Source: JBCCMQ01 sp039179985 (GTDB lineage Bacteria > Pseudomonadota > Alphaproteobacteria > Rhodobacterales > Rhodobacteraceae). Taken from it: a stretch of DNA of 23,105 nucleotides. The DNA lies in contig JBCDED010000065.1 in the NCBI GenBank assembly GCA_039179985.1, positions 1 to 23,105 on the forward strand, written 5' to 3'. The notes below the pieces were generated by a model. It was not told where the DNA came from and did no database searches. It saw only the letters and a list, made by a program, of their open reading frames with translations. The translations under genes and the position numbers were made by a program. Each line of letters begins with the position of its first letter. Position 1 is the first letter of the stretch. Positions 1 through 7,317 of the stretch are shown in pieces.

Positions 1-353
1 ACCGGGTGGACTATGTGACTTACGCCGGTCTTGAAAGCTCGCCGTACTTCGGACGCGTTGCTAGCATCTGTCCGCGCGGCGCCGGGGCGCTTTTCACCTT
101 TGCGGTTAAGGGTGGCTATGATGCCTGCATCAAGCTGGTCGACAGTCTTGAGATCTTCAGCCACGTGGCCAACCTTGGCGATGCGCGCTCGCTGATCATC
201 CATTCAGCCTCGACTACCCACCGGCAACTGACCCCGGCCCAGCAAGAGGCCGCAGGCGCCAGCCCGAATGTTGTCCGTGTTTCGATCGGGATCGAGGATG
301 CCGACGATATCATCGGGGATCTGGATCAGGCGTTATCCAAGGCAACCAGCTGA
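1..353 (+). CDS. O-acetylhomoserine aminocarboxypropyltransferase (sulfhydrylase), C-terminal part
   Basis: This is the 3' end of a gene that begins before the window; it reads in the frame of base 3 and stops with TGA at 351-353. About 117 residues are visible. They match the C-terminal domain of the Cys/Met-metabolism PLP enzymes, in particular the O-acetylhomoserine sulfhydrylase (MetY) branch: VDYVTYAGL near the start, FTFAVKGGYDACIKLVDSL, then the characteristic SHVANLGDARSLIIHSAST and a THRQL motif, and near the end VRVSIGIED, which in this family carries the arginine that binds the substrate carboxylate. The enzyme makes homocysteine (or methionine) from O-acetylhomoserine and sulfide (or methanethiol) in the cytoplasm. 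The PLP lysine lies outside the window. A related O-succinylhomoserine enzyme cannot be fully excluded from this fragment. Confidence 0.9.
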   Translation, partial: RVDYVTYAGLESSPYFGRVASICPRGAGALFTFAVKGGYDACIKLVDSLEIFSHVANLGDARSLIIHSASTTHRQLTPAQQEAAGASPNVVRVSIGIEDADDIIGDLDQALSKATS

Positions 354-360
354 TGGTTAA

Positions 361-383
361 GGGCCACCCAACGCGGGTGGCCC
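361..383 (+). terminator. Hairpin after the sulfhydrylase gene
   Basis: A perfect 9-bp stem, GGGCCACCC at 361-369 and GGGTGGCCC at 375-383, with a 5-base loop. It starts 7 bases after the stop codon. No clean T-run follows (TACCTCAGTCTT), so it may be a weak intrinsic terminator or a 3'-end-protecting stem. Confidence 0.65.
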
Positions 384-890
384 TACCTCAGTCTTGTGTG
401 TGCGCAACGGGCGGACAGATTGCACCTCGTGCAGTGACAGTGACAAGTTCCTCGCTCCGCCGCTTGTTCGTTCCCCTAACCAGCGACCCAGAACTCGCAC
501 CAGTGGTACCCTCTGTCCGACCGCCATTATCCTTATGGCTGAAGTCTTCGGGTCCCGCTCGCTCCAGAACACGCTACAGCGTTGCTGTGACCGGAATTCG
601 CAGGCTTTAAGGCAGGAAAGTGGCGTAAGCTCCTAAAATAGAATTGCTTTCACCAAGGGATTGCAAAATGAACCTCGCCGCAGGTGCGCGCCTCCGCTTG
701 CCGGTGAAATCGGAATGGTAAACGGCGGAAAGGGGCGTGTCGCCAAATTCTGCGGAAAGCAGGGCTCGTCAAAGGCAATGGGGAACTCTTCGCCGTAGAC
801 GTATCAGTAATGGACAGTGGAATATTTGAGCCTTCCCAGCCAAAACCGTTTTGCCTCGGCGGCTTCCCGCTGTAGGCTAGTCACAAGGGG
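384..890. other. Gene-poor spacer with no recognisable gene
   Basis: About 500 bases without a coding region I can support. Short open frames exist on both strands (for example 394-636 plus and 357-572 minus), but their translations resemble no family I know, are rich in Arg/Ser/Thr and lack ribosome binding sites. The second half (about 600-890) is visibly less GC-rich than the flanking genes. A 17-codon frame at 668-721 is preceded by AAGGGA seven bases upstream of its ATG, so a leader peptide is possible but unsupported. No tRNA, inverted-repeat element or transposase remnant was recognised. Confidence 0.5.
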
Positions 891-938
891 ATGAGAGCTC
901 CCTGCCGAGCAGACAGCGTGATAGCAAAATCGCCATGA
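891..938 (+). other. Possible 15-codon leader ORF overlapping the next gene's start
   Basis: ATG at 891-893 opens a 15-codon frame whose TGA stop (936-938) overlaps the ATG (935-937) of the large downstream gene as ATGA. An AAGGGG sequence directly abuts its ATG, which is too close for normal use. The downstream gene has no visible Shine-Dalgarno sequence, so translation through this frame could be what starts it. This is inferred from layout only. Confidence 0.25.
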
Positions 939-3508
939 AGCCTACCTTCGCACTCGACCTGTCGCCCGACGGCATTGGCCTGTTCCGCCGCCGCCGAAGG
1001 GCGAATGGCGGCTGGCATCAGGTCGGCATGGTCAGTCTGGACAATCCGAACCTGCGCGAAGCCCTCGAGGTCCTTCACAAGACGGCGGCAAACCTCGAAA
1101 CCTCGGGCGTCACGACAAAGCTGATCCTGCCAAACTCGCAGATCCTCTACCGAACGCTCAACGTGAAAAAGGCAGCAAGCGGAGAAGAGCGGGACCGTAT
1201 CCTTTCTGAGCTTGACGGCGTAACCCCCTACGCGACAGACGAAATCGCATTTGACTGGCACCGGCTGGACGCGAACCAGGTTATTGTGGCCGTGGTGGCC
1301 CGGCAGACATTGCAGGAAGCGGAGGCCTTTGCAGCGGACTACCGGTTCAATGCCGTCTGCTTCGTTGCAGCACCGCCTGAAACGGAACCCTTCGAGGGCG
1401 AGGTCTTCTTCGGCGAAACGGACGGCGTGGAAAAGGTTCTCGGGCCCGGCGCAAAAGTAGAACGCGACGGCGAGCCGGTCCCGGTGGATGACCTGAGGCT
1501 GACCCAAAGCGAAGAAACGCCGCTCTACGCGCCCGCTACCGAGGACGCGGACGCAAGCGACGAGGCCGCCGAGCCGTCCCCCGAAGAAGCAAACGCTTCC
1601 GACGAAGACGTTGAGAACCTGTTCGCAGAAGACACTGCAACGGAAGCGGTGAACGGGTCTGAAGACGCCGATCCCGAAACCCTTGCGAGAGACCTGGTTT
1701 CCGAAGAGGTCGAGCCTAAAAGCACCGAGCCGGTCGCAGAAACCGTAGACGACCCGTCAGAGGCAGGCACCGACGCCCGCGACGAAGACGAAAGCGCTGC
1801 GGAAGAGGTTTCCGAGGGCGCTGACACCGAGGCGCAAACTGAAGCCACCGCAGAAACAGACAGCGCGGTCGAAGAGGGCGCCGAAGCCGAGACAGACGCA
1901 GCAGAGGCCGAACCCGAAGAAGCCACGGCGGCGACAAAAACGGAGGACGACACCACCGCGCCTGCTAAAGGTTCAGTAGAAACGGTTCATCCGGAACTTG
2001 GCAAAGAAATCGCGGCCGGTCCTCTGCCGGAAACAGCGGCGGAACCCGAAGAGCCCGAGCTGTTGGAGATTTCCCAGCCCGAGGCCGAGTCACCCGAAGT
2101 ACGTGACACCGGTCGCGAAGACAGAATTTTACCTGCCGTCCCGGCCGCCGCTCAGGTGGCCGCGCGCATCACGCTGTCCGACCGCGATGCCAGCGTTTCT
2201 CCACCCCCAAAACCACCTGTGATCACCCTTGCAGCCAGCGCGCCAGAGAGGCGGGTGGCAGGTGTGCCAGTGCCGGTCCTGCTGGGCGTGCTCCTGCTGC
2301 TTGCGGCGATCTTTATCTTCTCGTTTGTCTACGTCCGGGAAACAATTGCACGTTTTCTCTTTGGTCCACCGGACCCCGTCGTCGTAGTCCTTCCCGACCC
2401 AGTGGCGCCGCATATCGACGTGGCGCTGCGGCAACCGCCTGCCAATGCCACCTTTGAAAGACCGGCAGCGCAATCGGACGTCGCCCACGGCATGTCGATG
2501 CCGGGGGCTCTGCCGATCTGGGCATCGCGCGAAGCCCTGCCAGCGCCGTCAACGCCCGTGCCGCCGCCGCTTTTTCGCAAGATCACGGCCAGCACCGATG
2601 CGCCAAGCGGCCCCGTGCATGAGGCCGCCGCAGTCGGACGCGCGGACCTGCCGCCTGCCTCCCCGTCTCATGCACAGATCCTGAGCGTCGCCGCCCTGCC
2701 TGCCTTGCCCGGGGAGCCAGGAAAGCCGCTCTTGCCTGCGCCGTTGCCCGCCCTGCCGTCCGGCACGGCAGCGCAGACCGTCGCGCAAAGCGAAGCGGCA
2801 CCGATCGTCGATCCAAGGCGTCTTTATCTCGCACCGCTGGTCCCTATGCCTGCGACGGAACCACCCACGCCCAGACGCATCGCCGCGGTGGCCGAGACGG
2901 ACCTCGACCCTAGGCGCCTCCACTTCGCCGTTCCCGGCTTATTCGCGGCTCAGCCTCCCTCAATTGTGGTGGTGGAAAACCCGGGCGACGGCATTCTGAG
3001 ACCGCGCGTCAGGCCGGCATTCACGCTCCGGGTCGTCGTCGACGGCAACAATCCGCCGCGTCCCAAGGACAGACCCGCACCGGTTATTGCATCCGCTGCG
3101 GAAACAGTTATCGCCCTTCCGTCGGGCGGCATCGCGCTCACCCGGCCCAAAGCCCGGCCCGATATTCCAGAGCGACGCCCCGTGACACAGACTGCCTCAG
3201 CCCAGGCCCCCGCCGCCGGTTCTTCCGCCAGCCCGGCCGCCACGGCCCGTTCCGGACAGGTCGTGCGGGCCTCGGTGGCGCGCGCGGCGACCGAACAAAA
3301 CGTCCTGCCCATGGGCAAACTCAGCCTGATCAGTGTGTCCGGACCGACGAACGCGCGGCGCGCGCTTCTTAGAACAGGCTCGGGGCGGATCCTCAAGGTG
3401 GGCCCCGGCGACCGGCTGGACGGCGGCAAGGTCATGTCGATCGGCAACGACAACGTCTCTTACGTCAAAGGCGGCAAGACGCACACGCTGGTCATGCCGC
3501 GCGGCTAA
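935..3508 (+). CDS. Composite membrane protein: PilM/GspL-like head, acidic region, one TM, PilP/GspC-like C-terminus
   Basis: An 857-residue protein of unknown role. Residues 1 to about 165 have an actin-like PilM/GspL look (FALDLSPDGIGLF at the start, then alternating strands and helices). Residues about 190-405 are an acidic, low-complexity stretch of Glu, Ala, Asp and Thr. A single membrane span lies at about 446-467 (VLLGVLLLLAAIFIFSFVYV), followed by a Pro/Ala/Arg-rich linker of about 320 residues with three RP[KR]xRP motifs (689, 709, 737). The last 65 residues (from about 793) form a small beta domain of PilP/GspC type, with LISVSG, RALLRTGSGRILKVGPGDRL and a final V.SIGNDNVSYVKGG pattern. 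The head would be cytoplasmic and the C-terminus periplasmic. ATG 935 is the only usable start, because a stop lies in frame at 878; no Shine-Dalgarno is visible. No pilus or type II secretion genes flank it. The GTPase motifs of IF-2 are absent, so any such name would reflect composition only. The domain calls are pattern-based and moderate; the gene itself is certain. Confidence 0.8.
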   Translation: MKPTFALDLSPDGIGLFRRRRRANGGWHQVGMVSLDNPNLREALEVLHKTAANLETSGVTTKLILPNSQILYRTLNVKKAASGEERDRILSELDGVTPYATDEIAFDWHRLDANQVIVAVVARQTLQEAEAFAADYRFNAVCFVAAPPETEPFEGEVFFGETDGVEKVLGPGAKVERDGEPVPVDDLRLTQSEETPLYAPATEDADASDEAAEPSPEEANASDEDVENLFAEDTATEAVNGSEDADPETLARDLVSEEVEPKSTEPVAETVDDPSEAGTDARDEDESAAEEVSEGADTEAQTEATAETDSAVEEGAEAETDAAEAEPEEATAATKTEDDTTAPAKGSVETVHPELGKEIAAGPLPETAAEPEEPELLEISQPEAESPEVRDTGREDRILPAVPAAAQVAARITLSDRDASVSPPPKPPVITLAASAPERRVAGVPVPVLLGVLLLLAAIFIFSFVYVRETIARFLFGPPDPVVVVLPDPVAPHIDVALRQPPANATFERPAAQSDVAHGMSMPGALPIWASREALPAPSTPVPPPLFRKITASTDAPSGPVHEAAAVGRADLPPASPSHAQILSVAALPALPGEPGKPLLPAPLPALPSGTAAQTVAQSEAAPIVDPRRLYLAPLVPMPATEPPTPRRIAAVAETDLDPRRLHFAVPGLFAAQPPSIVVVENPGDGILRPRVRPAFTLRVVVDGNNPPRPKDRPAPVIASAAETVIALPSGGIALTRPKARPDIPERRPVTQTASAQAPAAGSSASPAATARSGQVVRASVARAATEQNVLPMGKLSLISVSGPTNARRALLRTGSGRILKVGPGDRLDGGKVMSIGNDNVSYVKGGKTHTLVMPRG

Positions 3509-3526
3509 CCGTCTGGCACAAGAAGA

Positions 3527-3563
3527 AGGGCGCCGGCCCTGACCAGCACCCTTCGGCGGCCCT
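3527..3563 (-). terminator. Hairpin between convergent genes, probably ending hppD transcription
   Basis: AGGGCGCCG (3527-3535) pairs with CGGC-G-GCCCT (3554-3563) with one bulged base. Read on the minus strand, the stem is followed by TCTTCTTGTG, a modest T-rich tail, 18 bases after the hppD stop. It may also serve the plus-strand gene, which ends at 3508. Confidence 0.4.
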
Positions 3564-3580
3564 CCCTGTCGGACCGGTCG

Positions 3581-4675
3581 TTATTCAGCCGCAAGAACGC
3601 CGCGGGCGATCTGATCTGCTTCGATGGATTCAAAGAGCGCTTTGAAGTTGCCCTCGCCAAACCCGTCGTCACCCTTGCGCTGGATGAACTCAAAGAAGAT
3701 CGGCCCGATCACGGTCTTTGAGAAGATCTGCAACAGGATGCGCGTCTCACCGCCGTCGACCACGCCTTCGCCGTCGATGAGGATGCCGTGCGTCATCATC
3801 CGGTCCAGCGGTTCGTCGTGGCCTTGCACCCGCTCGTGGCTGAGCGAATAGTAAGTCTCGGGCGGTTTTGGCATGAACTTCAGCCCGCGACCCGCGATCT
3901 CATCGGTGGCTTCATAGATATCCCGCGCACCCACGGCGATGTGCTGGATGCCCTCGCCATTGTAGCGCTTGAGGTACTCGACGATCTGGCCTTTCTCAGA
4001 GCGGTCTTCGTTTATCGGAATACGGATCCGGCCGCAGGGCGAGGTCAGAGCCCGGCTGTAGAGGCCGGTGAACTTGCCTTCGATATCGAAAAAGCGGATC
4101 TCTTTAAAGTTGAAGATATCGCCGTAGAAGCGAAACCAGACGTCCATATTACCTTTATGGACGTTGTGCGTCAGATGATCGAGATAGTAGAAGCCCACGC
4201 CTTCGGGGTTCGCGCCCGCAATCCAATCGAACTCGGCGTTATAGGGGCTTTCGGTGTCGTAGTTGTCGACAAAGTAGATCAGGCTGCCACCGATGCCCAC
4301 GATAGCCGGGACGTCCAGCGTCTTGCCCGGACCTTCGAAGGGTTCGGCCCCCTTGGCCACGGCGTGGTCGAAGGCGTGCTGCGCATCTGCGACCCGCCAG
4401 CCCATGGACGGCGCGCAAGGGCCGTGTTCTTCGATGAACGCCGCTGCATGGCCGCCGGGTTCGGCATTCAGGATGTAGGTGATGTCGCCTTGTTGCCAGA
4501 GTTCGATCGCCTTGGTCTTGTGGCGAGCCACGTGGGTGTAGCCCATCTGACGGAAGGATGCGCGCAAGGCTTCGGGATCGGGATGCGCGAACTCTACGAA
4601 CTCGAATCCATCGGTTCCAGCAGGGTTCTCCTTGGTGATTTCAGATTTCGGCGCATCATGCGGAAAGGGGCCCAT
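3581..4675 (-). CDS. hppD: 4-hydroxyphenylpyruvate dioxygenase
   Basis: A 364-residue enzyme of normal family length. It converts 4-hydroxyphenylpyruvate to homogentisate in tyrosine breakdown, using Fe(II) and O2 in the cytoplasm. The two-domain vicinal-oxygen-chelate fold is recognisable, and the iron ligands fall where expected: H167 in YYLDHLTHNV, H245 in GIQHIAVG and E329 in PIFFEFIQRKGDDGFGEGN, the last also being the family's C-terminal signature. The frame stays open to 4876, but ATG 4675 is chosen because AGAGGAG lies six bases upstream and homology begins there (MGPFPHDAPKS). It is divergent from an Lrp-type gene across 119 bases, which suggests local control by that regulator. Homogentisate dioxygenase and the rest of the pathway are not in the window. 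Confidence 0.96.
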   Translation of the reverse strand: MGPFPHDAPKSEITKENPAGTDGFEFVEFAHPDPEALRASFRQMGYTHVARHKTKAIELWQQGDITYILNAEPGGHAAAFIEEHGPCAPSMGWRVADAQHAFDHAVAKGAEPFEGPGKTLDVPAIVGIGGSLIYFVDNYDTESPYNAEFDWIAGANPEGVGFYYLDHLTHNVHKGNMDVWFRFYGDIFNFKEIRFFDIEGKFTGLYSRALTSPCGRIRIPINEDRSEKGQIVEYLKRYNGEGIQHIAVGARDIYEATDEIAGRGLKFMPKPPETYYSLSHERVQGHDEPLDRMMTHGILIDGEGVVDGGETRILLQIFSKTVIGPIFFEFIQRKGDDGFGEGNFKALFESIEADQIARGVLAAE

Positions 4676-4697
4676 GGCGATCTCCTCTATGTTCAGG

Positions 4698-4711
4698 TTT
4701 CGCGAAATATA
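4698..4711 (-). promoter_or_regulatory. Candidate hppD promoter -10 and overlapping palindromic operator
   Basis: On the minus strand a TATATT (-10-like, 4711-4706) overlaps the perfect palindrome TTTCGCGAAA (4698-4707) in the short region shared with the divergent Lrp gene. A further TTTTCGCGC lies at 4759-4767. The position suits an operator for the neighbouring regulator. No good -35 is visible, and the assignment is inference. Confidence 0.35.
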
Positions 4712-4794
4712 GCAGCGCCGCCCTGCAAAAGCTGCGCGCGCAGACGCGTAGTTTGCTCTTTTCGCGCGGCATTTTATCGGATACATCTTCTCGC

Positions 4795-5268
4795 ATGCAA
4801 AATACCCGCGCCGAACTGGACGAAACCGACAAATCACTGCTTTCCGCACTTCAGAAGGATGCGCATCTGACCGCACAGGATCTCGGCGACCGGCTGGGGC
4901 TTTCGGCCAGCCAGGCGGGTCGGCGGCGGCAGCGGCTGGAGCAGGCCGGATACATCAAAAGCTACGGCGCGCGGCTGAACCCCCCTGCCCTGGGTCTGAC
5001 GGTGCAAGCTTTTATTCAGGTCCAAATGAGCACCCACGATCCAGAGGCCGCCCGCACCTTTCTGCGGATGGTGACAAACCAGCCCGAAATCGTCAGCGCC
5101 TGGATCATGACGGGCGAGGCCGACTACCTGCTGCGAGCCTGGTGCGAGGATCTGCCCGCGCTCAACCGGCTGATCCAGGATATTCTCTTGCCGCAAAAGG
5201 CCGTCGCCCGCGTGCAAAGCCAGATTGTTATGGATCAGCCCAAAGCCGACGCGCCGCTGCCCCTCTGA
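4795..5268 (+). CDS. Lrp/AsnC-family transcriptional regulator
   Basis: A 157-residue protein of typical Lrp/AsnC size. An N-terminal winged helix-turn-helix (about residues 8-55: LDETDKSLLSALQKDAHLTA, then LGLSASQAGRRRQRLEQAGYI) precedes a ligand-binding RAM domain (about 65-150) with the usual ...IVSAWIMTGEADYLLRA... core. ATG 4795 is chosen because family homology begins just after it (about 9 residues in); the frame extends upstream to 4753 without homology. No strong ribosome binding site is visible. The gene is divergent from hppD, so its likely target is hppD and its own promoter, with an aromatic amino acid or its keto acid as a plausible but unproven effector. Confidence 0.92.
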   Translation: MQNTRAELDETDKSLLSALQKDAHLTAQDLGDRLGLSASQAGRRRQRLEQAGYIKSYGARLNPPALGLTVQAFIQVQMSTHDPEAARTFLRMVTNQPEIVSAWIMTGEADYLLRAWCEDLPALNRLIQDILLPQKAVARVQSQIVMDQPKADAPLPL

Positions 5269-5294
5269 GCGGCAGACTTGGAATGTGATCGAAA

Positions 5295-5318
5295 AAAAGC
5301 CGTCGGCGTTTGGCTTTT
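5295..5318 (+). terminator. Weak hairpin after the Lrp-type gene
   Basis: AAAAGCC (5295-5301) and GGCTTTT (5312-5318) form a 7-bp stem with a 10-base loop, ending in a short T-run. It lies 26 bases beyond the stop codon. The stem is short and partly A-T, so this is a tentative call. Confidence 0.35.
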
Positions 5319-5364
5319 CGTCATCCCCGTCCCATAGTTAAACAGCAAGCCACACCGGACGCCC

Positions 5365-7263
5365 ATGCACGATTTTCTTTTCGAGGGCTCAATTTTCCTT
5401 CTCGCCGCAGTCATCGCGGTGCCTGTGGCCGCGCGTCTGGGCCTCGGGTCGGTTCTTGGGTACCTGCTGGCCGGACTTGCCATCGGCCCGGGCCTTGGCC
5501 TTGTGGGCGGCGAGGTGGAGGATCTGCGCCACTTCGCCGAATTCGGCGTTGTTATGATGCTGTTCCTCATTGGGCTGGAGCTTGAGCCGCGTGCGCTTTG
5601 GGACATGCGGGACCGGCTGATCGGACTCGGCGGTCTGCAGGTCAGCGGCACGATGCTGCTCGTCGCCGGGCTGGCCATGCTCTTGGGACAGCCCTGGAAC
5701 ACCAGCCTTGCGATCGGCATGATCTTTGCGCTGTCGTCAACCGCCATCGTGCTGCAAACGCTATCTGAAAAGGGGCTGATGCAAACGCCGGGTGGGCGGT
5801 CGACCTTTTCCGTCCTGCTGACCCAGGACATCGCCGTCATCCCGATGCTGGCCGTACTGCCGCTCCTGGCCATCGCGCCTGAAATCGCGTTCGCACCCGA
5901 CGGCTCGATCCAGCGCAACGGCATCGAAGGCGTTGAAGATGCCGCGCACCATAGTCTAAGTCTGGTGGAGGGCCTGCCCGGCTGGGGTGTGACCCTTGTC
6001 ACACTAGCGGTCGTGGCCGCCGTTATCCTTGCGGGCATTTACCTGACCGGGCCTATCTTCCGCTTTATCCACCACTCGCGGCTGCGCGAAATGTACGTGG
6101 CCGTGGCCCTGCTTTTCGTGGTCGGCGTCGCCTTCCTCATGACGCTTGTGGGCCTTTCTCCTGCGCTTGGCACCTTCCTTGCTGGCCTCGTTCTGGCGAA
6201 CTCGGAATTCCGGCACGAAATGCAAAGCAACCTGGAGCCCTTCAAAGGGCTCCTTTTGGGCCTTTTCTTCATCACCGTGGGCGCGGGTATCAACACACGA
6301 CTTCTGTTCGAGGATTTCGAAGTCATCCTTGGCGTCACGCTGGCCATCATGGCGCTGAAAGGCGTCATTCTGCTGGGCCTTGCCATGCTCTTTCGCCTGC
6401 GCGGGCGGGACAGGTGGCTTTTTACCCTGGGGCTGGCGCAAGCCGGAGAGTTCGGATTTGTCCTGATCAGCTTTGCGACGCAGACCAGCGTTCTCACCAC
6501 ATCCATGGGGCAATCCCTGCTTCTGGTGGTTGCCATGTCCATGCTGCTAACGCCGCTCTTTTTCATCGTCTATGAAATGGTATCACAACGACTCGGAGAA
6601 CCGCTCGACCGGCCCGAACACGACACCGTCGACGCACAGGGCGAAATTATCATCGCTGGGATCGGACGCTTCGGGCAGGTGGTCAACCGTATGGTCCAGA
6701 TGGCGGGGTTCAAGACCGTAGTTCTGGACCATAACCTCGCGACGATCCAACTGATGCGCCGGTTCGGCTTCAAAGGCTTTTTCGGGGATCCGACCCGGCC
6801 CGATGTACTGCACGCCGCCGGGCTGGACGAGGCGCAGGTTCTGGTGGTCGCCCTTGATGACAAGGCCGCCGCCCTGCGACTGGTGGAACACGCCCGGCGC
6901 CAACGCCCGGACCTGCACATCGTGGCCCGCGCCCATGACCGTGTTCATGTCTACGAACTCTACCGCGCCGGCGCGGACAAGATCGTGCGCGAGATGTTCG
7001 ACAGCAGCCTAAGGGCCGGGCGGTATGTATTGGAGGGTATGGGCCTTTCCGACTTCGAGTCTTCTGAATTGGAACACGCATTCTTTAAGATCGACCGGGC
7101 CGGTCTGCAGGAACTCGCCGAGCTTTGGGTGCCAGGCGTGCCCGTTGAGGAAAACGCCGCCTACGTAGAGCGGTCCCGCCAGCTCAACCGGGATCTGGAA
7201 ACGGCGCTGGTACGCGAACTGGACGGCGAAGAACCCAAGCGCGGACCGGAAGCCGCAGAGTAA
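5365..7263 (+). CDS. Monovalent cation:proton antiporter (CPA2, KefB/KefC type) with RCK domain
   Basis: A 632-residue inner-membrane transporter. Residues 1 to about 405 hold roughly 12 hydrophobic segments with CPA2 hallmarks: GYLLAGLAIGPG (about 33-44), FGVVMMLFLIGLELEP, and FALSSTAIVLQTLSEKG followed by LLTQDIAVIPML. Residues 426 to about 545 are a TrkA-N/RCK nucleotide-binding domain with GIGRFGQ (GxGxxG at 432-437), the acidic end of strand 2 (VLDHN) and the FGDPTRPDVLHAAGLDEA segment. The C-terminus is charged. Such proteins exchange K+ (or Na+) for H+ and are gated by NAD(H) or glutathione adducts in Kef members. There is no KefF/KefG ancillary gene beside it, so glutathione control cannot be assumed. 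The ribosome binding site is weak. It probably shares a transcript with cobS, 54 bases downstream. Confidence 0.92.
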   Translation: MHDFLFEGSIFLLAAVIAVPVAARLGLGSVLGYLLAGLAIGPGLGLVGGEVEDLRHFAEFGVVMMLFLIGLELEPRALWDMRDRLIGLGGLQVSGTMLLVAGLAMLLGQPWNTSLAIGMIFALSSTAIVLQTLSEKGLMQTPGGRSTFSVLLTQDIAVIPMLAVLPLLAIAPEIAFAPDGSIQRNGIEGVEDAAHHSLSLVEGLPGWGVTLVTLAVVAAVILAGIYLTGPIFRFIHHSRLREMYVAVALLFVVGVAFLMTLVGLSPALGTFLAGLVLANSEFRHEMQSNLEPFKGLLLGLFFITVGAGINTRLLFEDFEVILGVTLAIMALKGVILLGLAMLFRLRGRDRWLFTLGLAQAGEFGFVLISFATQTSVLTTSMGQSLLLVVAMSMLLTPLFFIVYEMVSQRLGEPLDRPEHDTVDAQGEIIIAGIGRFGQVVNRMVQMAGFKTVVLDHNLATIQLMRRFGFKGFFGDPTRPDVLHAAGLDEAQVLVVALDDKAAALRLVEHARRQRPDLHIVARAHDRVHVYELYRAGADKIVREMFDSSLRAGRYVLEGMGLSDFESSELEHAFFKIDRAGLQELAELWVPGVPVEENAAYVERSRQLNRDLETALVRELDGEEPKRGPEAAE

Positions 7264-7317
7264 ACCCGCATCCGCCGCGGTTGCCTTGCGGCCGGTTGCA
7301 CGGGTAAGGCTGACCCG

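Noticed and set aside
394..636. An 80-codon frame in the spacer after the sulfhydrylase gene
   Set aside because: No ribosome binding site, no family resemblance and Arg/Ser/Thr-rich composition typical of non-coding sequence.
1525..1956. Ser/Ala-rich open frame on the minus strand inside the acidic region
   Set aside because: It is the mirror of the Glu/Ala/Asp codons of the large gene, not a separate gene.
1500..2150. Possible DNA repeat array in the acidic region
   Set aside because: The similarity is of composition (GAA, GCC and GAC codons); no exact repeat unit or constant period was seen.
3788..4870. A 360-codon open frame on the plus strand opposite hppD
   Set aside because: It is antisense to a gene with all catalytic residues in place; the translation matches no family and the frame is open because of third-position GC bias.
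4676..4876. Upstream extension of hppD by 67 residues
   Set aside because: The extension lacks family homology and overlaps the divergent regulator, while ATG 4675 has a good ribosome binding site.
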